The notes under the pieces were generated by a model. The model did no database searches, was not told where the DNA came from, and was given only the letters and a program-made list of their open reading frames with translations. A DNA stretch of 64,000 nt, from NCBI GenBank assembly GCA_036383895.1, contig DASVNK010000059.1, forward strand, positions 1-64,000, given 5' to 3'. The first letter of the stretch is position 1, and the number at the start of each line of letters is the position of its first letter. Positions 33,799-42,411 of the stretch are shown in pieces. The DNA comes from DASVNK01 sp036383895 (GTDB lineage: Bacteria > Verrucomicrobiota > Verrucomicrobiia > Limisphaerales > SXQI01). The translations under genes were made by a program, and so were the position numbers.

Positions 33799-35001
33799 AT
33801 GAAAAAAGGCAACTTGAAGTCACTGGTGCTTTTGGGCGGTGTTTTGGCTCTCCCAGCATACGCCGAAAAGGTTCAACTGGAACAACTCCCTTCCGATCTG
33901 CAGGAGAAGATCCGCGCGCAGACCGGCGGCAACCGCGTCGAGGATATCGATCGCTCCTCCAAGGATGGCCGCACCGTCTACGAGGTCGCATTCAAAGAGA
34001 ACGGCCAGCATCGCGAAATTCAGATCGAACACAACGCTGCCACCACCTCCACTTCGACCACGAGCAGCTCGCCCGTGGATTCGCGCAAGATCAGCTACAA
34101 CGAACTTCCCGAAAACATCAAGCGCGTCGCCGACCAACACACGCAAGGCGGCGAGGTGAACGATGTCGATCGCCAGGTGCGCAACGGGCGCACCACTTAC
34201 GAAATCGGCTTTAAGAAAGACAACGGGTCACAGCAGGAATTGCTGATCGCTGACGACGGTCAGGTTCTCAGGAACACCAGCACCAGCGTGGCCGCTTCTG
34301 GTAACTCCAGCTCGGCTAGCACTTCGACCACCATCCCCGGTGGCGAACGCGTCCGCGGTGGTGATCGCATTAATTGGCGGGGCAACCGGGCCTCCGCGAA
34401 TACCCGCAGCATGGCTTGGAACGACCTTCCAGCCGCGGTGAAGCAGACCTCTAACGCCCGCCTTAAAGACGGCGACGTCAAGCACGTTCACCGCATCATC
34501 CAGAACGGAAACGTCACCTACCAACTCGACTTCGAACGCGAAGACGGCAAATGGCAGCAACTCGTCGTGGCGGAAGATGGCCGCGCCATCCGCGACCAGA
34601 TCGTTCCCGCTTCGGCGGTAGGTGCGCCCGGCTCTGTGCAGACTGGCTCTGCCTCCTCGAGCGCACTTCCAGCACCGGAACATTCGACGGTCAGCGCGCC
34701 AGTCGCCCTGTCATCCGCACAAACCCTGTCGCGTTCGCAACTGCCGAATGCAGTCGCCCAGGCCATGCGCGGCTACACCACCGGCGGTAACATCGTCCAA
34801 ATCCAGCGCGGCACCTGGAATGGCCGGGAGATCTACGACGTGACCTATCGCGAAAACAACAACCAGGTCGTTCAGGTCCAGTTTGACCAGTCCGGCACCG
34901 TCGTTTACGACCCGCGCCAATCCAACGTCAACCGGACCACCCAAACGCCGACTCAGGGCTTGCTGAACAACATCGGTCGGCTACTGGATAATAACAATTA
35001 A
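33799..35001 (+). CDS. Secreted protein with four PepSY-like repeats
   Basis: A 400-residue exported protein with a signal peptide (about 1-22, LKSLVLLGGVLALPAYA). Four related beta-alpha modules follow, each starting with a LP-containing helix (QLPSDLQEKIRAQTGG; ELPENIKRVADQ; DLPAAVKQTSNAR; QLPNAVAQAMRGYTTGG). Each ends with a strand pair of the kind V-x-D-I-D-R...G-R-T-x-Y-E. The modules look like the PepSY-like domain family. Low-complexity Ser/Thr linkers join them. A good ribosome-binding site, TAGGTAGGT, precedes the ATG, and a terminator follows at 35026-35058. Role unknown; related domains inhibit proteases or bind peptides. Confidence 0.75.
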   Translation: MKKGNLKSLVLLGGVLALPAYAEKVQLEQLPSDLQEKIRAQTGGNRVEDIDRSSKDGRTVYEVAFKENGQHREIQIEHNAATTSTSTTSSSPVDSRKISYNELPENIKRVADQHTQGGEVNDVDRQVRNGRTTYEIGFKKDNGSQQELLIADDGQVLRNTSTSVAASGNSSSASTSTTIPGGERVRGGDRINWRGNRASANTRSMAWNDLPAAVKQTSNARLKDGDVKHVHRIIQNGNVTYQLDFEREDGKWQQLVVAEDGRAIRDQIVPASAVGAPGSVQTGSASSSALPAPEHSTVSAPVALSSAQTLSRSQLPNAVAQAMRGYTTGGNIVQIQRGTWNGREIYDVTYRENNNQVVQVQFDQSGTVVYDPRQSNVNRTTQTPTQGLLNNIGRLLDNNN

Positions 35002-35025
35002 GCAGCAAAACATATCCCACCAGCG

Positions 35026-35058
35026 AAGTGCGTCCCCACTCCGGGACGCGCTTTTTTT
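35026..35058 (+). terminator. Intrinsic terminator after PepSY-like gene
   Basis: A stem GCGTCCC / GGGACGC with loop CACTCC (35030-35049), extendable outward through AAG/CTT, is followed by eight T residues. It lies 28 bases after the stop codon. Confidence 0.92.
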
Positions 35059-35182
35059 TGGGTGCGAGGCTTCATCTTCACATTTCTTGCGTGCCGAGCC
35101 ACTCCGCAACGAGGCGTTCCATCTCCCCCATTGTCATTTCTTCAATTCACGCTACCGTTCCCTCCGTTAAACAAGGAGGGTT

Positions 35183-37954
35183 ATGAATCCACGCAAATTG
35201 CTTGGTCTTTTCGTCGCTGCATTTACCAGTCTCGCCACGTTCGCCGGGGATGCCGCGCTGCCGAAGATTATCGAAATTCCATTTAAAAAATACGTCCTCA
35301 AAAACGGCCTCACGCTCATCGTCCACGAAGATCGCAAAGCGCCCATCGTCGCCGTCAACGTCTGGTATCACGTCGGCTCGAAAAACGAGAAGCCCGGCCG
35401 CACCGGTTTCGCCCACCTCTTCGAGCATCTCATGTTCAACGGCTCGGAAAACTTCAACGACGATTTCTTCAAAGCTCTCGATCAAGTCGGCGCCACCGAT
35501 TCTAACGGAACCACCAACGAAGACCGCACCAACTACTTCGAGAACGCCCCCAAAAACGCCCTCGATTTCCTCCTCTGGCTTGAAAGCGATCGCATGGGCC
35601 ACTTCATCGGCGCCGTCACGCAAGAACGTCTCGATGAACAACGCGGCGTTGTCCAAAACGAAAAGCGTCAGGGTCAAAACCAGCCCTACGGCATGGCTTA
35701 CGATTTAATTCCTCCCGCGACTTACCCCGCCAATCACCCATACTCCTGGACCGTCATCGGCTCCATGGAAGATCTCAACGCTGCTTCGCTCGACGACGTT
35801 AAGGATTGGTTCAAAACCTACTACGGCCCGGCGAATGCCGTTCTCACCGTCGCCGGTGACGTGCAACCGGAAGAAGTCCTGAAGAAAGTTGAGAAATACT
35901 TCGGCGACATCCCGTCCGGTCCACCGATCGCGAAGCATGAAAAGTGGATCGCCAAACGCACCGGCTCCCAACGCCAGATCATGCAGGACCGCGTCCCCCA
36001 ATCCCGCCTCTACAAAGTCTGGAACGTGCCCCCGTTTAAATCGGAAGAAGCCGATTACCTCGACATGTTTGCGAATCTCCTCACCTCCGGCAAAAACAGC
36101 CGCCTCTACAACCGCCTCATTTATAAAGAGCAGATCGCTTCGCAGGTTTCCGCCTACATTGACGCGCGCGAAATCGGCAGCCAGTTCCAAATCGTCATCA
36201 CTGCTCGTCCCGGCGAAGACCTCGCCAAAGTAGAACGCATCCTCGACGAAGAACTCAACCGCCTGATCAAGGATGGACCAAAGGAAAAAGAACTCGAACG
36301 CGTCAAAATCGAAAGTCTCTCCTCCTTCATCCGCGGCGCGGAACGCATCGGCGGTTTCGGTGGCAAGTCTGACATCCTCGCCATGAATCAAGTCTACGCA
36401 AACGATCCCGAATACTACAAAACCAGCCTCACCCGCGTCCGCGAAGCCACTCCCGAAAAGGTCCGCAAAGTCGCGGAAACATGGCTCACCGACGGCGTCT
36501 ACAACCTCGAAGTCCACCCTTTCCCCGAATACAGCGTCGCCAAATCCGATGTGGATCGTTCCAAGCTCCCAACCCTTGGCGAAGTGCCAGATACAAAGTT
36601 CCCTGACCTCCAGCGTGCCGAATTGAAAAACGGGATGAAGATCGTCCTCGCCGAACGCCACAACCTGCCGCTCGTCACCTTCAACATGGTGCTCGATGCG
36701 GGCTACGCCGCCGATGCCACCGGCATCCCCGGCACCGCCAAGCTCGCCATGAACATGCTCGACGAAGGCACCAAATCCCGCGACGCGCTCGAAATCAGCG
36801 AAGAACTTCAATTGCTCGGCGCGAATCTCGGCTCCGGCTCCGGTCTCGACAGTTCCAGCGTTTCGCTCTCCGCGTTGAAAGCCAACCTCGACAAGTCGCT
36901 CGATATCTATGCCGACGTCATCCTGAATCCTTCCTTCCCTCAGGATGAACTTGACCGGCTCAAGAAAAACCAACTCGACACGATCCGCCGCGAAAAAGTT
37001 CAGCCGCAATCCATGGCCATGCGCGTCCTGCCAAAACTTCTCTACGGTGAAGGCCACGCTTACGCCAATCCCATGACCGGTTCCGGCACGGAAGAAAGCA
37101 CCGCCAGGATCGGTCGCGACGATATCGAGAAGTATTACAAGACCTGGTTCAAGCCGAACAACGCCACGATCATCGTCGTCGGCGACACCAGGATGGATGA
37201 GATCAAACCGAAGCTCGAAAAGCTTTTCGGCAACTGGAAGAGCGGCGAAGTCCCTTCCAAGAACATCGCCAAAGTCGAACAGAAGAACAAATCGACCATC
37301 TATCTCATCGATCGCCCCGGCTCAATCCAATCCATCATCTTCGCTGGAAACCTTACCGTTCCACGTAACAACCCGGACGAAATCGCAATCCAAACCTTCA
37401 ACAACGTCCTCGGCGGCCAGTTCACCTCCCGCTTGAATATGAATCTCCGCGAAGACAAACACTGGTCCTACGGCGCAAGCACCTTCGTCCCCTCCGCGCG
37501 CGGCCAGCGTCCTTTCCTCGGGTACGCGCCAGTGCAGACCGACAAAACGAAAGAATCTATGGTCGAATTCGCCAAGGAACTCGGCGCGATCGCGAAAGAC
37601 AAGCCGGTCACACCGGAAGAACTCGCCAAAGTAAAGAAGCAGCAAGTTCTGGAACTCGCCGGCAGTTGGGAAACCATCGGCTCGATCAGCGGTTCGATCG
37701 GCGAGATCGTCGCCTATGGCCTGCCCGACGACTACTACTCCACCTACGGTGAGAAAGTTAAAGCTCTCGAACTCAATGACACAAAAAAAGCCAGCGACCT
37801 CGTCGTTGACCTTGACCAACTGGTTTGGGTCGTCGTCGGCGATCTTTCCAAAATCGAATCCGGAATTCGCGAGCTGAACTACGGTGAAATTCGCTACATT
37901 AATCCGGACGGTAAACTCATCGAACGAACTTCCGCTGCGGCGGGAGGGAATTGA
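35183..37954 (+). CDS. M16-family zinc protease, secreted two-domain
   Basis: A 923-residue exported protease made of two M16 units. After a signal peptide (about 1-22, LLGLFVAAFTSLATFAG), the first unit carries the inverted zinc motif H78-L-F-E81-H82 (GFAHLFEHLMFNG) with E160 as the likely third ligand. The second unit (about 470-923; LKNGMKIVLAERHNLPLVTF) lacks HxxEH, as usual for the inactive half. The family degrades peptides and processing fragments. A strong ribosome-binding site (AAGGAGGG) precedes the ATG. The downstream lipoprotein gene overlaps its stop. A second M16 gene at 55807 is a separate subtype. Confidence 0.92.
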   Translation: MNPRKLLGLFVAAFTSLATFAGDAALPKIIEIPFKKYVLKNGLTLIVHEDRKAPIVAVNVWYHVGSKNEKPGRTGFAHLFEHLMFNGSENFNDDFFKALDQVGATDSNGTTNEDRTNYFENAPKNALDFLLWLESDRMGHFIGAVTQERLDEQRGVVQNEKRQGQNQPYGMAYDLIPPATYPANHPYSWTVIGSMEDLNAASLDDVKDWFKTYYGPANAVLTVAGDVQPEEVLKKVEKYFGDIPSGPPIAKHEKWIAKRTGSQRQIMQDRVPQSRLYKVWNVPPFKSEEADYLDMFANLLTSGKNSRLYNRLIYKEQIASQVSAYIDAREIGSQFQIVITARPGEDLAKVERILDEELNRLIKDGPKEKELERVKIESLSSFIRGAERIGGFGGKSDILAMNQVYANDPEYYKTSLTRVREATPEKVRKVAETWLTDGVYNLEVHPFPEYSVAKSDVDRSKLPTLGEVPDTKFPDLQRAELKNGMKIVLAERHNLPLVTFNMVLDAGYAADATGIPGTAKLAMNMLDEGTKSRDALEISEELQLLGANLGSGSGLDSSSVSLSALKANLDKSLDIYADVILNPSFPQDELDRLKKNQLDTIRREKVQPQSMAMRVLPKLLYGEGHAYANPMTGSGTEESTARIGRDDIEKYYKTWFKPNNATIIVVGDTRMDEIKPKLEKLFGNWKSGEVPSKNIAKVEQKNKSTIYLIDRPGSIQSIIFAGNLTVPRNNPDEIAIQTFNNVLGGQFTSRLNMNLREDKHWSYGASTFVPSARGQRPFLGYAPVQTDKTKESMVEFAKELGAIAKDKPVTPEELAKVKKQQVLELAGSWETIGSISGSIGEIVAYGLPDDYYSTYGEKVKALELNDTKKASDLVVDLDQLVWVVVGDLSKIESGIRELNYGEIRYINPDGKLIERTSAAAGGN

Positions 37955-38439
37955 TCCTCCTGAAAGTGATTTCAAAGCAGGCGCGCGCTTTCGGGCCGCG
38001 CCTCCTTTTCTGCGCCGTGCTGTTCTGCACCGGCTGCGTTTCCAATCGTCCGCTGCCGCCGTTCGACACGTCCGCGCCGGGCTGGTCGGTTCGGCAGGGC
38101 CAGGCTCTTTGGCGGCCGGATGAGGACAAGCCGGAGATCGTCGGTGATGTCGTCCTCTCCACCCATCCGGACGCGGGGACATTCGTGCAGTTTTCTAAAA
38201 CAGTCCCCATTCTTTCAGCCCGCCTCGCACCGAGCGCATGGGAATTCAACGCCATCGCTCAGCAAAAAGTCTACTCCGGCCGCGGCAGCCCGCCCGATCG
38301 AATCGCATGGCTCCAGGCGCTCCTCGTCCTCGAAGGGGCCGAGGCGGCGAGCCGCTGGACCGTCGCACGCCCATCTGACAAATACCTGCTCCTCGAAAAC
38401 AGCCATACCGGCGAGCGGTTGGAACTGCGCCTGAACTAG
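37951..38439 (+). CDS. Putative lipoprotein, unknown function
   Basis: A 162-residue protein with an N-terminal hydrophobic signal and a lipobox-like LFCTGC (Cys at about 30), so probably lipid-anchored. The mature part is beta-rich (WSVRQGQALWRPDEDKPEIVGDVVL) without motifs I recognise. It begins with TTG at 37951, overlapping the M16 protease stop as TTGA; a GTG at 37966 is the alternative start. The overlap suggests it is translated with the protease and may assist or control it, but that is inference. Confidence 0.65.
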   Translation: MILLKVISKQARAFGPRLLFCAVLFCTGCVSNRPLPPFDTSAPGWSVRQGQALWRPDEDKPEIVGDVVLSTHPDAGTFVQFSKTVPILSARLAPSAWEFNAIAQQKVYSGRGSPPDRIAWLQALLVLEGAEAASRWTVARPSDKYLLLENSHTGERLELRLN

Positions 38440-38486
38440 ATCCGTTCAATATCGCTTTCTGTTTTTACGTCGGATAAAACAACCAT

Positions 38487-39191
38487 ATGAAACTGCTACG
38501 TTTGGCTGTCATCGCAGCTCTTTTCGTCTCGACCACTTTCGCCGCTGATTCGTCGTCCAAAACCGAAGAAGGTTTCAACCCACTCTTTCCAAAGGACGGT
38601 CTGCCGGAAGGCTGGTCTGTCCGAGATTGGGCTGACGTCAAAAATCCTCCACCCGAAGGTGCGAAGTGGAAGGTAGAGAACGGCATCCTTCACGGCAGCG
38701 AACCGCGCGGCACATGGCTCATCAGTGAAAAAAAGTATGGCGACTTCATCCTGAAGTACGACTTCAAGCTTGGCGACCGCGGCAACAGCGGCTGCGGCCT
38801 GCGCATCCCCGAGGCCGGCGATCCCGCGTTCGATGGCCTCGAAATTCAGATGGTCGACCCACGTTATTTCCCCCCGAACGAAAAGCCCTTGCCGAGTGAA
38901 TTGACCGGCGCACTGTATCGCGCGGTCGAACCGGCGAAGCAGGTTTTCAAGCCGAACGCCTGGAACAGCTACGAGATCACACTGAAAGGCACGCAGGCGA
39001 AAATCGTTCTGAACGGCGAAACATTGGTCGATACAAACCTGCACTCCATCAAAACCACCTTAAAACGCCACAATGGCAAAGACGTCGTGCCCATGCCCGA
39101 GCGAACGCTCAAAGGCAGTATCGGCTTTCAGGAACTCAGCCGCGGCGGCGCGCACGTCGAAATCCGCAACGCTCGCATTAAGGAACTTTGA
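38487..39191 (+). CDS. Secreted DUF1080 (3-keto-disaccharide hydrolase-like) protein
   Basis: A 234-residue exported protein with a signal peptide (1-19, LLRLAVIAALFVSTTFA) and one DUF1080 domain (about 30-232). Typical phrases are WKVENGILHG, YGDFILKYDFKLGDRGNSG, DGLEIQMVD and WNSYEITLKGTQAKIVLNG. This LamG-like beta-sandwich family is abundant in Planctomycetes and Verrucomicrobia and includes enzymes that cleave 3-keto sugars. In this case a link to the Gfo/Idh/MocA sugar locus (7-13 kb) is possible but the genes are far apart. It is followed 89 bases later by the cytochrome/LRR gene. Confidence 0.87.
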   Translation: MKLLRLAVIAALFVSTTFAADSSSKTEEGFNPLFPKDGLPEGWSVRDWADVKNPPPEGAKWKVENGILHGSEPRGTWLISEKKYGDFILKYDFKLGDRGNSGCGLRIPEAGDPAFDGLEIQMVDPRYFPPNEKPLPSELTGALYRAVEPAKQVFKPNAWNSYEITLKGTQAKIVLNGETLVDTNLHSIKTTLKRHNGKDVVPMPERTLKGSIGFQELSRGGAHVEIRNARIKEL

Positions 39192-39280
39192 TTGGTGGTG
39201 CGAGGCTCCTGCCGAGTTTCGTCCCGCGCTTGCCAGCCTGCATTGTGTCCGAGTAGATTCAACCTATCCAAATTAGCTTT

Positions 39281-40531
39281 ATGAACAGAGCCGTCATCCT
39301 TTCCACGCTCGCCGTTTCTGCGCTCCTGACCCGCGCCGAAGACAAAATCGATTTCGCCAGGCAGATCCAGCCTATTCTCGAGAAACGGTGCATCGAATGT
39401 CACAATGCCGAGAAGACCAAGGGCGATCTGCGCCTCGACGAAAAGGCCGAGGCACTGAAGGCGGACAAAGTGATCGTCGCCGGCAAAGCGGACGACAGCA
39501 GCCTGTTCAAACGCGTTTCGCTTCCAGCCGGGCACGACGACATCATGCCGCCAAAAGGCGATCCTCTGACGAAGGAGCAAATCGACCTGCTCAAGAAATG
39601 GCTGAACGAAGGCGCGACCTGGCCGGACGACGTGAAGTTGAAGGCCGCCGATCCGAAAGCTGCTGAAGCTGCACCCGCGAAAGAGACGGAAAAGAAGGCA
39701 ACAGCCGCGGCTCCAGCGCGCAAGGGCAAAAAGAAAGCGCCCGGACAGGAATTCGCGAATCTCAAACCATCTCAGGACACCGCCAGGGAGCAGGAAGCGA
39801 TCAAGAAACTCGCGGCGCTCGGCGTGTCGGTTCGCCCAATCGCGCAGAACCTGCCGTGGAAAGAAGCGACCGTTCGCCCGCAGGACACCAATAAAGTCGG
39901 CGAAGCGGTGGCCCTGTTGAAAGACATTCCCAGCCTCGTCGATCTAAACATCGCCAAGTTGAACTTAAAGGATGACGATTTGAAGAACATCGCGGAGCTC
40001 ACGAACCTTCAGCGGCTGCACTTGGAGAATAATCCAATTACAGACGCGGGCATGGCGCACATCAAAGGCCTTGTTAATCTCGAGTATCTGAACCTGTACA
40101 ACACTCAGGTTGGAGATGGCAGCGTCGATGCGCTCAAAGGCATGACGAATTTGGCCGCCCTTTATCTCTGGCAAACGAAGGTCACCGACGACGCCGGAGA
40201 AAAACTCAAAGCCGCGCTTCCCGATACCATGATCAATCGCGGCGAAGAGTTGAAGATGCTGGCCAAGATCGAGGAACAAAAGAAAGCTGAAGAAGCGAAA
40301 AAGGCTGAAGATAAAAAGAAAGAGGAAGAAAAGAAAAAGGCCGACGACGCAAAGAAAGCTGAGGAAGCAAAGAAAGCCGAGGAAAAGAAAAAGGAAGAAA
40401 AGCCTGCCGAGCCGAAAAAAGAAGAGGCCAAAAAGGACGAGAAGAACGAGGATAAGGCCGAGCCGAAGAAGGACGAGAAGAAGCCGGAAGAAAAGAAAGA
40501 AGAGAAAAAGTCTGAGGAGAAGAAGGCTTAA
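39281..40531 (+). CDS. Cytochrome c / leucine-rich-repeat fusion with Lys-Glu tail
   Basis: A 416-residue secreted protein with three parts. After a signal peptide (1-19) comes a planctomycete-type cytochrome c domain (about 22-110) with heme motif C37-I-E-C40-H41. A Lys/Ala-rich linker leads to a leucine-rich-repeat part (about 205-310; LTNLQRLHLENNPITDAGMAH, LVNLEYLNLYNTQVGDGSV). The last 95 residues are almost only Lys, Glu, Ala and Asp and should form a long charged helix. The fusion suggests electron transfer tied to a protein-binding surface. The charged tail could bind a wall polymer or a partner, which is speculation. Confidence 0.85.
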   Translation: MNRAVILSTLAVSALLTRAEDKIDFARQIQPILEKRCIECHNAEKTKGDLRLDEKAEALKADKVIVAGKADDSSLFKRVSLPAGHDDIMPPKGDPLTKEQIDLLKKWLNEGATWPDDVKLKAADPKAAEAAPAKETEKKATAAAPARKGKKKAPGQEFANLKPSQDTAREQEAIKKLAALGVSVRPIAQNLPWKEATVRPQDTNKVGEAVALLKDIPSLVDLNIAKLNLKDDDLKNIAELTNLQRLHLENNPITDAGMAHIKGLVNLEYLNLYNTQVGDGSVDALKGMTNLAALYLWQTKVTDDAGEKLKAALPDTMINRGEELKMLAKIEEQKKAEEAKKAEDKKKEEEKKKADDAKKAEEAKKAEEKKKEEKPAEPKKEEAKKDEKNEDKAEPKKDEKKPEEKKEEKKSEEKKA

Positions 40532-40606
40532 CGGCAGACAAGATGAGCAGCAAGCACCCGTGCGCGAAGTTCAACTTTGCCAGTGAGCTACCGAGGAAAG
40601 AGTGGC

Positions 40607-41056
40607 TCAGTGCTCCAGCGCATCCATTTGGGTCACGAGGAAATCTTCATTTTCAACCCTGACTTCGTAGAGTTGGTCGAACCCTTCAGCGTGCGTGGGT
40701 GCTTGGAGGATTTTGTTGGTGCGGTAGATGCCGGGGACTGGGATTTTGGCGTTGCCGGTGCGGAGGGAGTTGCGGGCGAGTGAAGCTTTGACGTCCGGGA
40801 TGAAGTAATAGCCGATGATTTTGTATCCGGCTGATTTGGCCGCGACGATGTAGGAAGAGCGCTGGGCGACCGTGGCGTTAGTGTTGTCGATAACGAAGGG
40901 TCGACCGGCGGCAAGGCAGGAATCGATCAGGCGTTTTTCGCGGGCGCGGGTGGCGGCAAGGTCCATGGACATGCGGAGGTGGGTGCAAGCGAAGCGGCGT
41001 TGGTAAAAGGTGCTTTTGCCGGCAGCTTGCAGGCCGATGAGAAGAATCGCTTCCAC
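40607..41056 (-). CDS. P-loop kinase (polynucleotide-kinase-like)
   Basis: A 149-residue P-loop protein starting directly with the Walker A motif GLQAAGKST (residues 8-16). The lid and central parts are of the zeta-toxin/polynucleotide-kinase type (VIDNTNATVAQRSSYI is the typical aspartate-threonine-asparagine region). It should transfer a phosphate from ATP to a nucleotide or small substrate. No phosphatase domain is fused. It is followed by another minus-strand gene upstream and lies convergent to the cytochrome gene. The substrate is unknown. Confidence 0.82.
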   Translation of the reverse strand: MEAILLIGLQAAGKSTFYQRRFACTHLRMSMDLAATRAREKRLIDSCLAAGRPFVIDNTNATVAQRSSYIVAAKSAGYKIIGYYFIPDVKASLARNSLRTGNAKIPVPGIYRTNKILQAPTHAEGFDQLYEVRVENEDFLVTQMDALEH

Positions 41057-41074
41057 GGATTCGGGTCACAAACC

Positions 41075-41443
41075 TTACTTGAGAAAGCGGATCGTCAGCG
41101 GATACCGATAGAAATTTCCTTTGCTGGCCTCAAGCGCTCCGATGATGGTCAGGATCACTTGGGTTAAGAGCACGACCGGCAGCAGGATGAAACCGATAAA
41201 GACGAACATCAATACGCCGGCGATCAATGCATAGATGGCCATGGAGATTTGGAAATTAACGGACTCTTTGCCGTGGAGATCGACGTTGGCATGGGTGTCA
41301 CGTTTCCAAAGCCAGAGCACCAGGGGCGCGATAACGCTGGCAAAGGGAATCGCTGTGATCCAGGCCAATCCGAGCAAGTGACAAAGCACGGGCAGCGTGG
41401 TGTCGGCTTTTGGGGGTTCAGTGCTCTGGTAGTTCTCGTTCAT
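41075..41443 (-). CDS. DUF4870-family membrane protein
   Basis: A 122-residue membrane protein with three hydrophobic segments (LPVLCHLLGLAWITAIPF, IAPLVLWLW, AIYALIAGVLMFVFIGFILL) and the family phrase NVDLHGKESVNFQISM. DUF4870 proteins are small Tic20-like helical membrane proteins of unknown role. I chose the ATG at 41443, just before the conserved part; in-frame ATGs at 41461 and 41476 are possible. It lies 18 bases upstream of the kinase gene and is probably co-transcribed with it. Confidence 0.88.
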   Translation of the reverse strand: MNENYQSTEPPKADTTLPVLCHLLGLAWITAIPFASVIAPLVLWLWKRDTHANVDLHGKESVNFQISMAIYALIAGVLMFVFIGFILLPVVLLTQVILTIIGALEASKGNFYRYPLTIRFLK

Positions 41444-41657
41444 GCTGCGAATAATTGCCATGGGAGCGTTTTTCACCAGTACAATTCACTGGTCCATTTA
41501 TAAAAACCGCATGTTTACGTTGTGAGAGGTTGACCCATGAGACGGATTCGCGGGGGAAAATGAGATGACAAAGGCCTGAATAACTAACCCGAAGGCGGGT
41601 GGTGCTAATCGTAGCAACATTTTGCGGGGTGAGGGATTTGGGTTAGGTTGCGGGCTG

Positions 41658-41867
41658 ATGGACTGGCAGCAGGTACTAGCGTTGCTGATTGTCGCGATCA
41701 CGGTGGGTGCGTTTGCGTGGAGCAAGCTGCGCCGGAAGAAATTTTCGTTCGCGAAGAGTACTGCTTGCGGTTGCAGTTCAAAGCTGCCGCCGATTGGCTC
41801 TGCCCAAAGCATTCAATTCAAAGCGAAAAAAGGCCACCGCCGGACTGTGGTGGTGAAGGGCAACTGA
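41658..41867 (+). CDS. Small Cys-rich membrane protein (FeoB-associated-like)
   Basis: A 69-residue protein with one N-terminal membrane helix (about 3-21, WQQVLALLIVAITVGAFAW), a basic stop-transfer LRRKK, and a CGCSSK cysteine pair. The order resembles FeoB-associated Cys-rich membrane proteins, which may bind iron, but no feo gene is nearby, so this is a structural comparison only. The ATG at 41658 begins MDWQQV; the frame is also open from 41622. Confidence 0.55.
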   Translation: MDWQQVLALLIVAITVGAFAWSKLRRKKFSFAKSTACGCSSKLPPIGSAQSIQFKAKKGHRRTVVVKGN

Positions 41868-41932
41868 GAGTATGCATAGTCCCTGCAGACTTGCTTAGGC
41901 GTCCGAATCGCGATAGTTAAAGAGAGATAGCC

Positions 41933-42322
41933 ATGTCAAAAGTGAGTGCCCCGATGCATTATGTGAAGAAGCACCCTGCCGTGGGTGACGGGGATTCGCA
42001 GTGGACACCGAATACCGACGTCTATGTGACGGAGGATGGGCTGGTGATGAAGGTGGAGCTGGCGGGGATGCGGAAAGAGGACCTGCAATTGGTGATCGAA
42101 GGGAACAAAGTGAAGATTAACGGGCATCGACCGGACGGTTGCCGGGCCCCGAAGTGCAAGTTCCTGGTGATGGAGATCAATTACGGGGCGTTCGAGAGCG
42201 TCATTGAGTTGCCGGAGGGCTATGATCTCACCAAGTCGAAAGCTTCGTATCAAAATGGATTTCTGAGGATCGATGTTCCGCTCTCCAAGGGGGCGGATCG
42301 CAATGCGGTTAATAATCATTGA
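41933..42322 (+). CDS. Small heat-shock protein (Hsp20/alpha-crystallin)
   Basis: A 129-residue holdase chaperone. The alpha-crystallin domain runs from about 25 to 120, with NTDVYVTEDGLVMKVELAGM, DLQLVIEGNKVKINGHRP and the late GFLRIDVPL. The usual C-terminal IXI/V motif is not evident. A purine-rich AAAGAGAGATAGCC precedes the ATG. It sits directly upstream of lon (89-base gap), a common heat-shock pairing in which Hsp20 holds clients and Lon degrades them. No heat-shock promoter or CIRCE element is visible. Confidence 0.9.
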   Translation: MSKVSAPMHYVKKHPAVGDGDSQWTPNTDVYVTEDGLVMKVELAGMRKEDLQLVIEGNKVKINGHRPDGCRAPKCKFLVMEINYGAFESVIELPEGYDLTKSKASYQNGFLRIDVPLSKGADRNAVNNH

Positions 42323-42411
42323 GGAGCGAGGGAGTTGCGACGCGGGCCGGCAAGGTCTCGCGGAAACTTTCTTTCCCCGCCGCGCATCTAACATCGGGAT
42401 GAAAACACGGG

